The notes beneath the pieces were generated by a model. That model saw nothing but the letters and a program-made list of their open reading frames with translations, was not told the DNA's origin and made no database searches. A stretch of 64,000 nt of DNA from Scybalosoma faecavium (GTDB lineage: Bacteria > Bacillota > Clostridia > Christensenellales > Christensenellaceae): NCBI GenBank assembly GCA_018716135.1, contig DVKG01000010.1, positions 11,817-75,816 of the forward strand, in the 5' to 3' direction. The position numbers were made by a program, and so were the translations under genes. Shown here piece after piece: positions 17,092 to 25,843 of the stretch (positions are counted from its first letter, which is position 1; each line of letters opens with the position of its first letter).

Positions 17092-19413
17092 ATGATTCAG
17101 CATATAGTAAAACGCGACGGAAGAGTAGTGCCCTACGACATAAACAAAATAGCCGGAGCTATAGATAAAGCCATGAAGGCCTGCGGCAGAAGCGGCGGGG
17201 ACGAATCCATGCGCATAGCCAAGATAGTAGAGGAGCGTGTGGAAGAGGACGGCGGTGAGCCTTCTGTAGAGCAGATACAGGATGTTGTAGAGAATGTGCT
17301 GATGGAGTGCGGATATGCCTTTGTAGCGAAGAAGTATATACTCTATCGTGCAGAGCGCACTCGCGCCAGAGAGCGCAATACAAAGCTCTCGCGTATATTC
17401 GATGAGCTCACTTTTGCAGACTCTCTGGACAGCAATATAAAGCGTGATAACGCAAATGTAGACGGAGATACCGCTATGGGCGTTATGCTGAAATACGGTT
17501 CCGAGAGTGCGAAAGACTATTATATAAAATCTATACTTGCTCCGGAACAGAGCAAGGCGCATATGGAAGGCGACATACACATTCACGACCTCGACTTCTA
17601 CACTCTGACAACTACATGCTGTCAGATAGATCTTATAAAGCTGTTTAAGAACGGTTTCTCCACGGGTCACGGCCATTTGCGCGAGCCGAATGACATATCG
17701 AGCTATTCGGCTTTGGCGTGCATAGCAATACAATCAAATCAGAATGACCAGCACGGCGGTCAGAGCATAGTGAACTTTGATTATGGTCTCGCTCCCGGCG
17801 TGGCAAAGACGTATAAAAAGCGCTATGTGCGCAATATGCAGCGCGCTGCCGAGATTATATGTCCGGAGCTTCCGGAAATGGAAATAGCCGAGCTGATAAA
17901 TAAGGCATCCGAGGTGAGCGGCAAAGCGCCTGCGCTGGATATGCCGGAGGAGTATGTCCGGGCGGAGGCGGAGCTGCTCGAGGGCAAATTGGGCGAGGAA
18001 AAAGCTAAACAGCTGCATGACTTTGCAAAGCACAATGCAGAGCGCGAGACGGACAGAGCCACATTCCAGTCTATGGAGGCGCTGGTACACAACCTGAATA
18101 CAATGCACAGCCGCGCAGGAGCGCAGACTCCATTCAGCTCTATAAATTACGGAATGGATACCTCCGCTGAAGGCCGTATGGTAGTTAAAAATGTTTTGCT
18201 GGCGACTGAGCAGGGCTTGGGCAGAGGCGAGACTCCCATATTCCCTATCCACATATTCCGTGTAAAAGAAGGCGTCAACTACAACCCCGGCGAGCCGAAC
18301 TATGATTTGTTCCAACTGGCTTGTAAGGTCAGCGCAAAGAGACTTTTTCCGAATTTCTCTTTTATCGATGCGCCTTTCAACAAGCAGTATTACAAAGAGG
18401 GCTGCCCGGAGACTGAAATAGCGTACATGGGATGCCGCACCCGCGTCATGGGAAACAATCACGATAAAGACAGAGAGATATCCTTCGGACGCGGAAACCT
18501 GAGCTTTACTTCTATCAACCTTCCGAGAATAGCGATCAACGCCAAGGGCAGTATAGACTTTTTCTTTGAAGAACTGGAGCGTAAAATGGATCTGGTGACT
18601 CGTCAGCTGCTCGACAGGTTTGAGATTCAGCGCCATAAGCGTGTGCGCAACTTCCCCTTTTTGATGGGCCAGGGCGTGTGGATAGACTCCGAAAAGCTTT
18701 CTCCGGACGATGAGGTAGGCGAAATACTGAAGCACGGCACGCTCTCCATAGGTTTCATCGGCTTGGCTGAGACGCTGACAGCGCTCATAGGTTCGCATCA
18801 CGGAGAGACAGAACAGGCAAGAATACTCGGCATGGAGATAGTCAGCTTTATGCGCGATTATACCGACAGAAAGAGCAAGGAGACAGGACTTAACTTCACG
18901 CTGCTTGCGACTCCCGCAGAGGGACTGTCGGGCAGATTTGTCCGTATAGACCAAAAGAAGTATGGCATAATCCCGGGCGTTACGGACAAAAAGTATTATA
19001 CCAACAGCTTCCATGTACCGGTAGGGTTTGAAATATCTGCGTTTGACAAGATAAACATAGAAGCTCCTTATCACGCTTTGACTAACGCAGGCCATATTAC
19101 ATACGTGGAGTTGGACGGCGACACAGCGGACAACCTCGAGGCTTTTGAAAGTGTGATACGCTGCATGCATGATGCAGGCGTGGGATATGGCTCAGTGAAC
19201 CACCCCGTAGACCGCGACCCCGTATGCGGATACAGCGGCGTGATAGGCGATACCTGTCCTAAATGCGGCAGAAAAGAAGAAGACGGCCCGGCTTTCGCTC
19301 GCATTCGCAGAATCACGGGCTATCTCGTAGGCACTCTCGATAGATTTAACGACGGAAAACGTGCGGAAGAAGCTGACAGAGTAAAACACAGTCTTTCGAG
19401 GATTACAAAATAA
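17092..19413 (+). CDS. nrdD: Anaerobic ribonucleoside-triphosphate reductase
   Basis: Class III reductase of 773 residues, making deoxynucleotides from NTPs by glycyl-radical chemistry without oxygen. An ATP-cone regulatory domain occupies about residues 1-95 (IVKRDGRVVPYDINKIAGAI). The catalytic core has GDIHIHDLDFY and NHPVDRDPVCGYSGVIGD, and the zinc site uses CGYSG and CPKCGRKE. The glycyl radical is in the C-terminal RITGYLVGTLDRFNDGK. AGGAGG lies about 13 bases before the ATG. The one-base overlap with nrdG and the NrdR box fit a co-regulated pair. Confidence 0.96.
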   Translation: MIQHIVKRDGRVVPYDINKIAGAIDKAMKACGRSGGDESMRIAKIVEERVEEDGGEPSVEQIQDVVENVLMECGYAFVAKKYILYRAERTRARERNTKLSRIFDELTFADSLDSNIKRDNANVDGDTAMGVMLKYGSESAKDYYIKSILAPEQSKAHMEGDIHIHDLDFYTLTTTCCQIDLIKLFKNGFSTGHGHLREPNDISSYSALACIAIQSNQNDQHGGQSIVNFDYGLAPGVAKTYKKRYVRNMQRAAEIICPELPEMEIAELINKASEVSGKAPALDMPEEYVRAEAELLEGKLGEEKAKQLHDFAKHNAERETDRATFQSMEALVHNLNTMHSRAGAQTPFSSINYGMDTSAEGRMVVKNVLLATEQGLGRGETPIFPIHIFRVKEGVNYNPGEPNYDLFQLACKVSAKRLFPNFSFIDAPFNKQYYKEGCPETEIAYMGCRTRVMGNNHDKDREISFGRGNLSFTSINLPRIAINAKGSIDFFFEELERKMDLVTRQLLDRFEIQRHKRVRNFPFLMGQGVWIDSEKLSPDDEVGEILKHGTLSIGFIGLAETLTALIGSHHGETEQARILGMEIVSFMRDYTDRKSKETGLNFTLLATPAEGLSGRFVRIDQKKYGIIPGVTDKKYYTNSFHVPVGFEISAFDKINIEAPYHALTNAGHITYVELDGDTADNLEAFESVIRCMHDAGVGYGSVNHPVDRDPVCGYSGVIGDTCPKCGRKEEDGPAFARIRRITGYLVGTLDRFNDGKRAEEADRVKHSLSRITK

Positions 19414-19910
19414 TGAGCGATGCTATAAAAATATGCGGAATAGTCGGGGAGTCTATTACAGACGGCCCCGGCTTTCGATTCGCGCTGTTTGTACAGGGAT
19501 GTCCTCATGGCTGCCCGGGATGCCATAATCCGCAGACGCATCCTTTTGAGGGTGGAGAAAGATTGACAGCAGATGAAATATTTGCTATGATTAAGAAAAA
19601 TCCATTGATTAAAGGCGTTACCTTCTCAGGCGGAGAACCTATGTGTCAGTCAGAAGCGCTGATGCCTTTGGCGAAAATGATAAAAGAAGCCGGATTGGAG
19701 CTGGCGATATACACCGGATACACTTTTGAGGAAATAGCAGAAGACCCCTTGCTCGCGTATGCGGATGTTGTCGTAGACGGCAGGTTTATGGTGGATCAGA
19801 AAAGCTATGAATTAAAATTTAAAGGCTCGAGTAATCAGAGGATAATTGATGTTAAAAAGTCACTCGAAGCGGGAAATGTCGTGCTGAATGAGGACATGCG
19901 TTGGAATTGA
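19413..19910 (+). CDS. nrdG: Anaerobic ribonucleotide reductase activating protein
   Basis: A 165-residue radical-SAM enzyme that installs the glycyl radical in NrdD. The Fe-S motif is VQGCPHGCPGCHNPQTH (CX3CX2C), and GVTFSGGEPMCQSEAL follows as the SAM-contact segment. Length is typical. The ATG overlaps the TAA of nrdD by one base, so translation is coupled. Confidence 0.95.
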   Translation: MSDAIKICGIVGESITDGPGFRFALFVQGCPHGCPGCHNPQTHPFEGGERLTADEIFAMIKKNPLIKGVTFSGGEPMCQSEALMPLAKMIKEAGLELAIYTGYTFEEIAEDPLLAYADVVVDGRFMVDQKSYELKFKGSSNQRIIDVKKSLEAGNVVLNEDMRWN

Positions 19911-19951
19911 CTGTTATAAAGCAGCAAAAATATACAAATTAAGGAGAAGAA

Positions 19952-20392
19952 ATGGGGTTTATAAAAGAATTTAAAGAATTCGCCATGCGTGGAAATGTCA
20001 TGGATATGGCGATCGGTGTAGTAATCGGCGGCGCGTTTACAGCGATTGTAAACTCTCTGGTCGGCGATTTGATAACTCCTCTGATAGGCCTTATAACCGG
20101 AGGTACGGACTTTTCCGCTCTTACAATAAAGCTTACTGAGGAATCCAGCTTTAATTACGGCTCGTTTATTACAGCAGTTATTAATTTTATAATCATTGCT
20201 TTCGCAATGTTCCTCATCGTAAAGGCTATGAATAAACTTAGAGACTTGAGGAAAACCGAACCGGAACCGGAAGCTGCTCCCGCGCGTCTCTGCCCGTTCT
20301 GTAAGCAGGAGATACCGGACGATGCAACTCGCTGCCATCACTGTACGAGCAAGCTCGAGGGCTATGTCAATGATGCAGATAAGCAGGATTAA
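19952..20392 (+). CDS. mscL: Large-conductance mechanosensitive channel with C-terminal zinc ribbon
   Basis: A 146-residue membrane channel opening under osmotic stress. The pore helix reads EFAMRGNVMDMAIGVVIGGAFTAIVNSLVGDLITP; a second helix lies at about 66-88. In place of the usual cytoplasmic helical end there is a CX2C...CX2C ribbon (CPFCKQEIPDDATRCHHC), a variant also known in other Gram-positive MscL proteins. AAGGAG precedes the ATG. It follows nrdG by 41 bases and may share its transcript; a terminator follows. Confidence 0.93.
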   Translation: MGFIKEFKEFAMRGNVMDMAIGVVIGGAFTAIVNSLVGDLITPLIGLITGGTDFSALTIKLTEESSFNYGSFITAVINFIIIAFAMFLIVKAMNKLRDLRKTEPEPEAAPARLCPFCKQEIPDDATRCHHCTSKLEGYVNDADKQD

Positions 20393-20414
20393 ACAAATAA
20401 AAAATAGACAAGGG

Positions 20415-20442
20415 CGCGCTTCCGTTTTGGAGCGCGTTTTTT
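20415..20442 (+). terminator. Terminator of mscL
   Basis: CGCGCTTCC pairs with GGAGCGCG (one bulged base) around GTTTT, followed by T6. Confidence 0.8.
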
Positions 20443-20470
20443 GTCGGAAGAATAATACGGCGGCGTTTTT

Positions 20471-20510
20471 TAATAGTTAATAGTTGAGAGTTGAGAGCTG
20501 AGAACTGAGA
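20471..20510. repeat. Short degenerate tandem repeat
   Basis: About 40 bases consist of repeats of a seven-base unit drifting from TAATAGT to TGAGAGT to TGAGAAC. It lies just upstream of the glycosylase gene. It looks like slippage-derived simple sequence and contains no obvious signal. Confidence 0.6.
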
Positions 20511-20526
20511 AAGGAAAGTTAAAATT

Positions 20527-21009
20527 GTGTTAGTGACTCATACATTCGAACCGATATATAATCATGATTCTGAAATATTGATATTGGGAAGCATTCCGTC
20601 GGTGAAATCGAGAGAAAACTGCTTTTATTACGGTCATCCGAGAAACCGCTTCTGGAAGGTGATATCAGCGGTGCTGCAATGCGCTGAGCCTGAAAGCATA
20701 GAGGAAAAAAAGCAGATGCTTCTTGCGCATCGCGTTGCGCTCTGGGATGTAATACATAGCTGTGAAATACACGGTTCTTCGGACGGAAGCATAAGAAACG
20801 TGGTGCCTAACGACATTCGACCGATATTGGAAGCGTCCAAAATAAGCCGTGTGTTCGCCAATGGATCGGCGGCGGGCAGACTGTATCGTAAATTTTGTGA
20901 GAATGATACGAGGCTGAGCGCAGAGGTATTGCCTTCGACAAGCCCTGCGAATGCTTCATACAGCTTAGGCAGACTTGTCGAAGTTTGGAGCGGCAGATTT
21001 AACGGATAA
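20527..21009 (+). CDS. DNA glycosylase of the uracil-DNA glycosylase superfamily (hypoxanthine/deoxyinosine type)
   Basis: A 160-residue protein of the UDG superfamily, closest by motif to the family removing hypoxanthine from DNA (family 6). Motif 1 is LILGSIPSVKSRE, followed by YYGHPRNRFWKVI; motif 2 is PSTSPANASYS. The start is GTG with AAAGGAAAG upstream. The 3' end of this gene is copied at 22078-22124. No repair genes adjoin it. Confidence 0.85.
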   Translation: MLVTHTFEPIYNHDSEILILGSIPSVKSRENCFYYGHPRNRFWKVISAVLQCAEPESIEEKKQMLLAHRVALWDVIHSCEIHGSSDGSIRNVVPNDIRPILEASKISRVFANGSAAGRLYRKFCENDTRLSAEVLPSTSPANASYSLGRLVEVWSGRFNG

Positions 21010-21098
21010 AATAACAGGAAGCGTCTATAATGCAACTTTCAGTCTCACGGAGAGATTGGATGCAACAGAAGATTTGAATTTTGTAAAAGGATAGGAAA

Positions 21099-21626
21099 AT
21101 GGATTTGAAATTTTTGTTGGCACAAATTTTGGCAATTGCGGGAGCTGTATTATACTTCCTTTCATATCAATGTAGAGATAATCGAAAACTGTACATAATG
21201 CAATTTTTTTCTTATTTAGTTTATACCGTGCATTTTTTGATTTTAGGAGCAATGACAGGTGGTTTAAGTTACATATTGAATATTGCAAGGTCATTGTTTC
21301 TGGCAAGCAAATGGCAGGCTGCCCGCAGTAAAAAAATGTGTTTCTTTCTTTGTGCTATGCAAATAATTGTATTGATAACAACATGGTCAGGGTGGATATC
21401 CATTCTGCCGGTACTGGCTAATATAGCAACAACAGTTGGCGGATATACACATAATGCACAAAAAATAAGAATTGCAGGTATATTCATTAATTCACCGTTA
21501 TGGATTGCTTATGACATTATAATCGGTTCGTGGGCAGGAGCAGCAGATGAATTAATAAGTATGGCGTCAGGCTTGGTATCTATTAAAAGATTTGGTTGGA
21601 AAAACTTAAATCAGACTGACGAATAG
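21099..21626 (+). CDS. YgjV-family inner membrane protein
   Basis: A 175-residue membrane protein of the YgjV (Imp-YgjV) type with about five or six hydrophobic segments; family wording includes YFLSYQCRDNRKLYIMQFFSY and VHFLILGAMTGGLSYILN. Function is unknown. GGATAGG precedes the ATG. Codon use is more AT-rich than its neighbours and the gene is flanked by the duplicated ends of the two adjacent genes, so it was probably brought in by the rearrangement that made the scar at 21932-22124. Confidence 0.75.
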   Translation: MDLKFLLAQILAIAGAVLYFLSYQCRDNRKLYIMQFFSYLVYTVHFLILGAMTGGLSYILNIARSLFLASKWQAARSKKMCFFLCAMQIIVLITTWSGWISILPVLANIATTVGGYTHNAQKIRIAGIFINSPLWIAYDIIIGSWAGAADELISMASGLVSIKRFGWKNLNQTDE

Positions 21627-21664
21627 AAATGTGAAAATTCCAGTTTTCATAATTAGCGCTCACA

Positions 21665-21690
21665 CGCTCTGCGACCGCAGGGCGTTTTCT
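21665..21690 (+). terminator. Terminator after the YgjV-like gene
   Basis: CGCTCTG pairs with CAGGGCG (one G-T) around CGACCG, followed by TTTTCT. Confidence 0.6.
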
Positions 21691-21931
21691 CTGTTCAAAA
21701 ATAGGTAATGAAAAATCCACATTCTTATGATAGAATAATTGTTGAAAACTACGGTAGTAAGAACACTCGATTTCTACTACGTTTTTACTACGATTGACGG
21801 CATCAATTTGCCACATTTTGCCCCGTTTCGGATTTCTGTGACAGAGTGAGGGGCAAAAATAGGCCTCTGATATACTCGGCAAATCGGAGCAAATCGAGGC
21901 AAAACATAGCATTTTAGGAGGCATTTGAAAT

Positions 21932-21966
21932 ATGATTAAGATACTCTTTGTTTGCCACGGCAACAT
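21932..21966 (+). pseudogene. 5' fragment of a low-molecular-weight protein tyrosine phosphatase gene
   Basis: AGGAGG (21916-21921) is followed by an ATG and twelve codons reading MIKILFVCHGNI, the start and phosphate-binding loop of LMW-PTP (normally VCHGNICRS). The frame then enters the fumarase 5' copy at a shared AACATAT and stops within a few codons. The upstream 240 bases carry short repeats (AAATCG, GCAAA) and a hairpin but no gene. Confidence 0.55.
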
Positions 21967-22060
21967 ATATAAAGAGAGGACAGATACATACTGAGAAAGA
22001 TAGACGTCGCGTTGATCACCAACGCGATAAAAGATATGTGCATTGAGGCGAACCATTTTT
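21962..22060 (+). pseudogene. Decayed copy of the 5' end of the fumarase alpha gene
   Basis: About 99 bases closely match 22242-22339: the upstream sequence, ribosome site and first 24 codons of the fumarase alpha gene. The start codon is lost (ATG is now ATA) and several changes have accumulated. Confidence 0.9.
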
Positions 22061-22077
22061 ATACGGCCATCCGATTG

Positions 22078-22124
22078 GGCAGACTTGTCGAAGTTTGGAG
22101 CGGCAGATTTAACGGATAAAATAA
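22078..22124 (+). repeat. Copy of the 3' end of the DNA glycosylase gene
   Basis: 47 bases are identical to 20968-21014, the last codons and stop of the glycosylase gene plus five bases. The copy directly follows the fumarase fragment. Confidence 0.95.
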
Positions 22125-22199
22125 GCTGTATTTGCAGCAGCATACATCTGATATAGCTCAAAAATAAAGAAAGCAAATTTATTTTACAATTTACTTTTC

Positions 22200-22228
22200 T
22201 TGTTATTACCATGGAGATTGTGTATAAT
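22200..22228 (+). promoter_or_regulatory. Promoter of the fumarase/malic enzyme genes
   Basis: TTGTTA (22200-22205) and TATAAT (22223-22228) are 17 bases apart, about 39 bases upstream of the start codon. Confidence 0.65.
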
Positions 22229-22266
22229 AAGATAACACGATAACATATAAAAGGGAGGACAGACAC

Positions 22267-23112
22267 ATGCCGAGAAAGGTAGATGTCGCGTTGATCACCG
22301 ACGCGATAAAAGATATGTGCATTGAGGCGAACCATTTTTTGACGCCGGATATGGACGCAGTATTGAAAGAAGCTACAGAAAAAGAGGAAGCGCCTCTGGG
22401 TAAGCAGGTTCTGAGCAGTCTTCAGGACAATCTGAAGATAGCAGGGAGAGATATGATCCCGATTTGTCAGGATACGGGAATGGCTGTTGTGTTTGCCGAG
22501 ATAGGTCAGGATGTTCAGCTCGAGGGAGGCTCTTTGACAGATGCGATAAACGAAGGCGTGCGCAGAGGATATATCGACGGCTATTTGCGCAAGTCGGTAG
22601 TGGCTGATCCGCTTATCAGAGATAATACAAAGGATAACACACCTGCTATTATCCATTACGATATTGTTCCGGGAGATAAAATAAAACTAACCGTAGCGCC
22701 AAAGGGATTCGGAAGCGAGAATATGAGCGCGGTTCATATGCTCAAACCGGCAGACGGCATAGAAGGAGTTAAGAAAGCTATTCTCGATACGGTTAAAAAT
22801 GCAGGTCCGAACGCATGTCCGCCTATGGTGGTCGGCGTCGGCGTCGGCGGAACATTTGAGAAGTGTGCAATAATGGCAAAGCAGGCTCTTACGAGAAGCG
22901 TGGATCAGCGCTCTGAGATACCGTACGTCCGCGAGATGGAAGAGGAGCTGCTCGAGAAGATAAATCGTTCCGGAAGAGGTCCCGGGGGTCTGGGCGGGAC
23001 GTATACGGCTCTTGCCGTCAATATTAATACATATCCGACTCATATTGCGGGTCTGCCCGTAGCAATAAACATCTGCTGCCACGCATGCAGACATTCGTCA
23101 AGAGAAATATAA
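22267..23112 (+). CDS. Class I fumarate hydratase (or tartrate dehydratase) alpha subunit
   Basis: A 281-residue Fe-S hydro-lyase subunit interconverting fumarate and malate. The cluster cysteines lie in PICQDTGMAVVF, in GGTFEKC and in the C-terminal INICCHACRH. Split alpha/beta subunits are typical of anaerobes. AGGGAGG precedes the ATG. The beta subunit follows 16 bases later and malic enzyme after that, giving a fumarate-malate-pyruvate module. L-tartrate dehydratase cannot be excluded from sequence alone, but the malic enzyme neighbour favours fumarase. Confidence 0.9.
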   Translation: MPRKVDVALITDAIKDMCIEANHFLTPDMDAVLKEATEKEEAPLGKQVLSSLQDNLKIAGRDMIPICQDTGMAVVFAEIGQDVQLEGGSLTDAINEGVRRGYIDGYLRKSVVADPLIRDNTKDNTPAIIHYDIVPGDKIKLTVAPKGFGSENMSAVHMLKPADGIEGVKKAILDTVKNAGPNACPPMVVGVGVGGTFEKCAIMAKQALTRSVDQRSEIPYVREMEEELLEKINRSGRGPGGLGGTYTALAVNINTYPTHIAGLPVAINICCHACRHSSREI

Positions 23113-23128
23113 GAACAGGAGGGGAAAC

Positions 23129-23680
23129 ATGGACAAGCATATTACAGCGCCGCTGACGGCAGAACAGATAAAAGATCTGCACTCCGGAGATTATGTATAT
23201 ATCACAGGCACTATATATACAGCACGAGATGCAGCTCATAAGCGTATGTACGAGGCTTTGGAGAAAGGCGAGAGCCTGCCTATAGATATGCAGAACAACA
23301 TAATATACTACCTCGGGCCTTCGCCGGCCAGAGAGGGCAGACCTATAGGCTCGGCAGGTCCTACAACCTCCAGCCGTATGGACAAATACGCCCCCAGCCT
23401 GCTCGATTTGGGACTTAAAGGAATGATAGGCAAAGGCAAGCGTTCCAAAGAGGTTATCGACGCAATAGTGCGCAACGGCGCGGTTTACTTTGCTGCTGTC
23501 GGAGGCGCAGGCGCTCTGCTCGCGGGATGTATTAAAAAATCAGAAGTAATAGCTTATGACGATTTAGGCACCGAGGCTATACGTAAGCTTGAAGTTGTGG
23601 ATTTCCCGTCTGTAGTAGTAATAGACAGCGAAGGCAACGACTTGTATGTGTCTGCTATAGAAAAATACAGGAAAGACTGA
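23129..23680 (+). CDS. Class I fumarate hydratase (or tartrate dehydratase) beta subunit
   Basis: A 183-residue beta subunit that pairs with the alpha subunit just upstream. Recognisable segments are LHSGDYVYITGTIYTARDAAHKR, YYLGPSPAREGRPIGSAGPTTSSRMD, MIGKGKRS and the end DSEGNDLY. AGGAGG lies before the ATG. The GPTTS motif contributes to the active site in this family. Confidence 0.92.
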   Translation: MDKHITAPLTAEQIKDLHSGDYVYITGTIYTARDAAHKRMYEALEKGESLPIDMQNNIIYYLGPSPAREGRPIGSAGPTTSSRMDKYAPSLLDLGLKGMIGKGKRSKEVIDAIVRNGAVYFAAVGGAGALLAGCIKKSEVIAYDDLGTEAIRKLEVVDFPSVVVIDSEGNDLYVSAIEKYRKD

Positions 23681-23733
23681 GCGGACAATGCTATTAAAAT
23701 AAGCTATTAAAGTAACTGAAGAAAGGACCGGAA

Positions 23734-24906
23734 ATGGATTTAAAAAAGAAAGCGCTCGAATTGCATGAGCAATGGGCAGGAAAAATAGAAGTGACGACAC
23801 GCTGTGAGGTAAACAGCTCAGAGGATTTATCTTTGGCGTACACTCCCGGTGTGGCAGAACCTTGTCTCAAGATAAAAGACAATGTAGATCTCTCTTATAC
23901 ATATACTCGGCGTCATAACATGGTAGCAGTAATTACTGACGGATCTGCTGTGCTCGGCCTTGGCGACATAGGTCCGGAGGCAGGTATGCCTGTTATGGAA
24001 GGCAAGTGCGTGCTTTTTAAGGCGTTTGGTGATGTTGACGCAGTTCCGCTGTGCGTGCGCACGAAGGATGTAGACGAGTTCGTAAAATGCGTAAGCCTGC
24101 TCGCGGGCAGCTTCGGAGGGATTAACTTAGAGGACATATCCGCCCCGCGCTGCTTCGAGATTGAGCGCAAGCTGAAGGAGGTTTGCGACATTCCCGTGTT
24201 CCATGACGATCAGCACGGCACGGCCGTTATAGTCGCAGGTGCGATAATCAACGCTCTAAAGCTGACGGGAAGAAAGATAGAGGAGACTCGCGCGGTTCTC
24301 CAGGGCTCCGGCGCAGCGGGAACAGCAATAACAAAGCTGCTTCTTACCTTGGGCATAAAAGATATAGTTATGTGCGATAAGATAGGAGCGCTGCACAAGG
24401 GTGCGGAGGGTATGACTGACGCACAGGCCGCTATGGCGGAAATAACAAATCCGCGCGGACTCAAGGGAAGCACAGCGGATGTCATAAAAGGCGCGGATAT
24501 ATTTATTGGAGTCTCCGCCGCGAACACAGTCACAAAAGACATGATACGTTCTATGGCGAAGGATCCGATAATATTCACAATGGCAAACCCCGTACCGGAA
24601 ATCCCGCGTGACGATGCCATAGAAGCCGGCGCGGCGGTAGTCGGAACGGGCAGAAGCGATTATCCGAACCAGATAAACAATGTGCTGGCGTTCCCGGGCA
24701 TTTTCCGCGGGGCGTTGGATGTGCGCGCGAGCGATATCAACGACGAGATGAAGCTGGCGGCTGCGTATGCTCTGGCTAATCTGGTCAGTGAAGATGAGCT
24801 GAGCGCAGAGTACATTATACCGAAAGCTTTCGACCCGAGAGTTAAAGACGCTGTAGCGGCGGCTGTTGCAAAGGCGGCTGTGGAAACGGGCGTAAACAGA
24901 ATCTGA
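23734..24906 (+). CDS. NAD(P)-dependent malic enzyme
   Basis: A 390-residue enzyme converting malate to pyruvate and CO2, of the short bacterial class. Motifs are SLAYTPGVAEPC, ITDGSAVLGLGDIGPEAGMPVMEGK, the metal-binding FHDDQHGTAVIVAGA and the nucleotide-binding VLQGSGAAGTA, then TMANPVPEI. AAAGGA precedes the ATG. With fumarase upstream, the set can run fumarate to pyruvate or the reverse. Cofactor preference is not clear from sequence. Confidence 0.93.
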   Translation: MDLKKKALELHEQWAGKIEVTTRCEVNSSEDLSLAYTPGVAEPCLKIKDNVDLSYTYTRRHNMVAVITDGSAVLGLGDIGPEAGMPVMEGKCVLFKAFGDVDAVPLCVRTKDVDEFVKCVSLLAGSFGGINLEDISAPRCFEIERKLKEVCDIPVFHDDQHGTAVIVAGAIINALKLTGRKIEETRAVLQGSGAAGTAITKLLLTLGIKDIVMCDKIGALHKGAEGMTDAQAAMAEITNPRGLKGSTADVIKGADIFIGVSAANTVTKDMIRSMAKDPIIFTMANPVPEIPRDDAIEAGAAVVGTGRSDYPNQINNVLAFPGIFRGALDVRASDINDEMKLAAAYALANLVSEDELSAEYIIPKAFDPRVKDAVAAAVAKAAVETGVNRI

Positions 24907-24965
24907 GCGAAAAAACTCTACGCAGTTAAAATCAAATTTTAAGCGGCAAACTGATTTCGATATTC

Positions 24966-25106
24966 AATAAGGGGCACCGCCCCGTCATTCAACAAGTGAA
25001 CAAGGGGCGAAGCCTCTTAGGGCTTCAGCTGCGGATTGCACCGCCGCTGAAGACTTAGATGGAACCCGCTGCCTATAGAGGCAGGGGACATCTGTTCACG
25101 GTTATA
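24966..25106 (+). repeat. Dispersed structured repeat, copy A
   Basis: A 141-base element sharing its first about 49 bases (CGCCCCGTCATTCAAC core) and last about 40 bases with the copy at 33308-33409. It folds into hairpins: CGCCCC with GGGGCG, CTTCAGC with GCTGAAG (copy A only), and CTGCCT-ATAG-AGGCAG. It lies between malic enzyme and a terminator. Confidence 0.8.
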
Positions 25107-25172
25107 TCGGAGTCAGTTTTGCTTTTGACCGTAATCTTTGATGTATGCCGACGGCTTCTTGGCATAAAAATT

Positions 25173-25217
25173 CCTCCTACGGCACTTTTTTTAATTCTGC
25201 CATAGGAGGTATCCTTT
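25173..25217. terminator. Bidirectional terminator
   Basis: CCTCCTACGGCA pairs with TGCCATAGGAGG around a 13-base loop (one mismatch), with A-runs on the left and T-runs on the right. It separates malic enzyme from the convergent XRE gene. Confidence 0.75.
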
Positions 25218-25251
25218 TTCTTTATGCCTGTTTTTATCCGATTTGCTCATT

Positions 25252-25584
25252 TTATTTGCTGTTGTAATTTTCTATTATTAGACGTATGCTTTCTTTTTCT
25301 TTGTCGTTGAGCTTGCGGTATCCCTCGAGGAGAGCGGTTTCATCTATATAAAGCTGCTGACGCTCTGTGAGCTCTTCGGTTTGGCGTGATTCGGAATGAC
25401 CGATCAGATAGTCAACTGAAATGTTAAAATAGTCCGCCATGGTTATCAGAGTAGATATATCCGGCTCTATGTTGTGGTTTTCATATTTATTGATAGACTG
25501 CTGCGTTGTGCCTACTATTTCTGCGAGTTTTTTCTGAGTTATGCCTTTTTCCCGCCTTAGCATTTTTAATCTTACCAGCATCAC
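25252..25584 (-). CDS. XRE family helix-turn-helix regulator
   Basis: A 110-residue regulator: HTH at about 6-62 (KMLRREKGITQKKLAEIVGTTQQSINKYEN, then ADYFNISVDYLIG), followed by an acidic linker and a helical tail (RKLNDKEKESIRLIIENY) seen in many Clostridia regulators. GGAGG precedes the ATG. It is monocistronic and its target is unknown. The upstream 250 bases are AT-rich. Confidence 0.88.
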   Translation of the reverse strand: MMLVRLKMLRREKGITQKKLAEIVGTTQQSINKYENHNIEPDISTLITMADYFNISVDYLIGHSESRQTEELTERQQLYIDETALLEGYRKLNDKEKESIRLIIENYNSK

Positions 25585-25765
25585 ACACCTCCATTATACA
25601 TAATAACAACGCCGATTTTTAAAATAAAACTCTGTTTGGTTGTGAAGTGCTCTATAAACAATTTATAAGAGTTAAATAATACGATTGGAATATAACATGC
25701 TGTTTTATCAATTTGCAAGTAAAAAAGTATGAAGAGTATATATCTAAATCTTCCGTAAAATTCTA

Positions 25766-25819
25766 ACCGACCTCCCGAAGAGCTAGACCATAAATCTAAC
25801 GATTGGGAAGTCGGTTTTT
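25766..25819 (+). terminator. Terminator-like inverted repeat with no obvious upstream gene
   Basis: ACCGACCTCCC pairs with GGGAAGTCGGT (one G-T pair) around 28 bases; T5 follows on the plus strand. No plus-strand gene precedes it. On the minus strand, where it would follow tyrA, the T-run is weak. Confidence 0.5.
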
Positions 25820-25843
25820 ATATGGAGGTTGAACAAAACACAA

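Noticed and set aside
17734..19170. Long minus-strand frame opposite nrdD
   Set aside because: It is a reverse shadow of a strongly conserved gene, with Cys/His/Tyr-rich low-information sequence and no start signal.
21583..22656. Minus-strand frame of 357 codons across the scar region
   Set aside because: It runs antisense through the fumarase gene, has internal repeats caused only by the duplicated fumarase end, and lacks a ribosome site.
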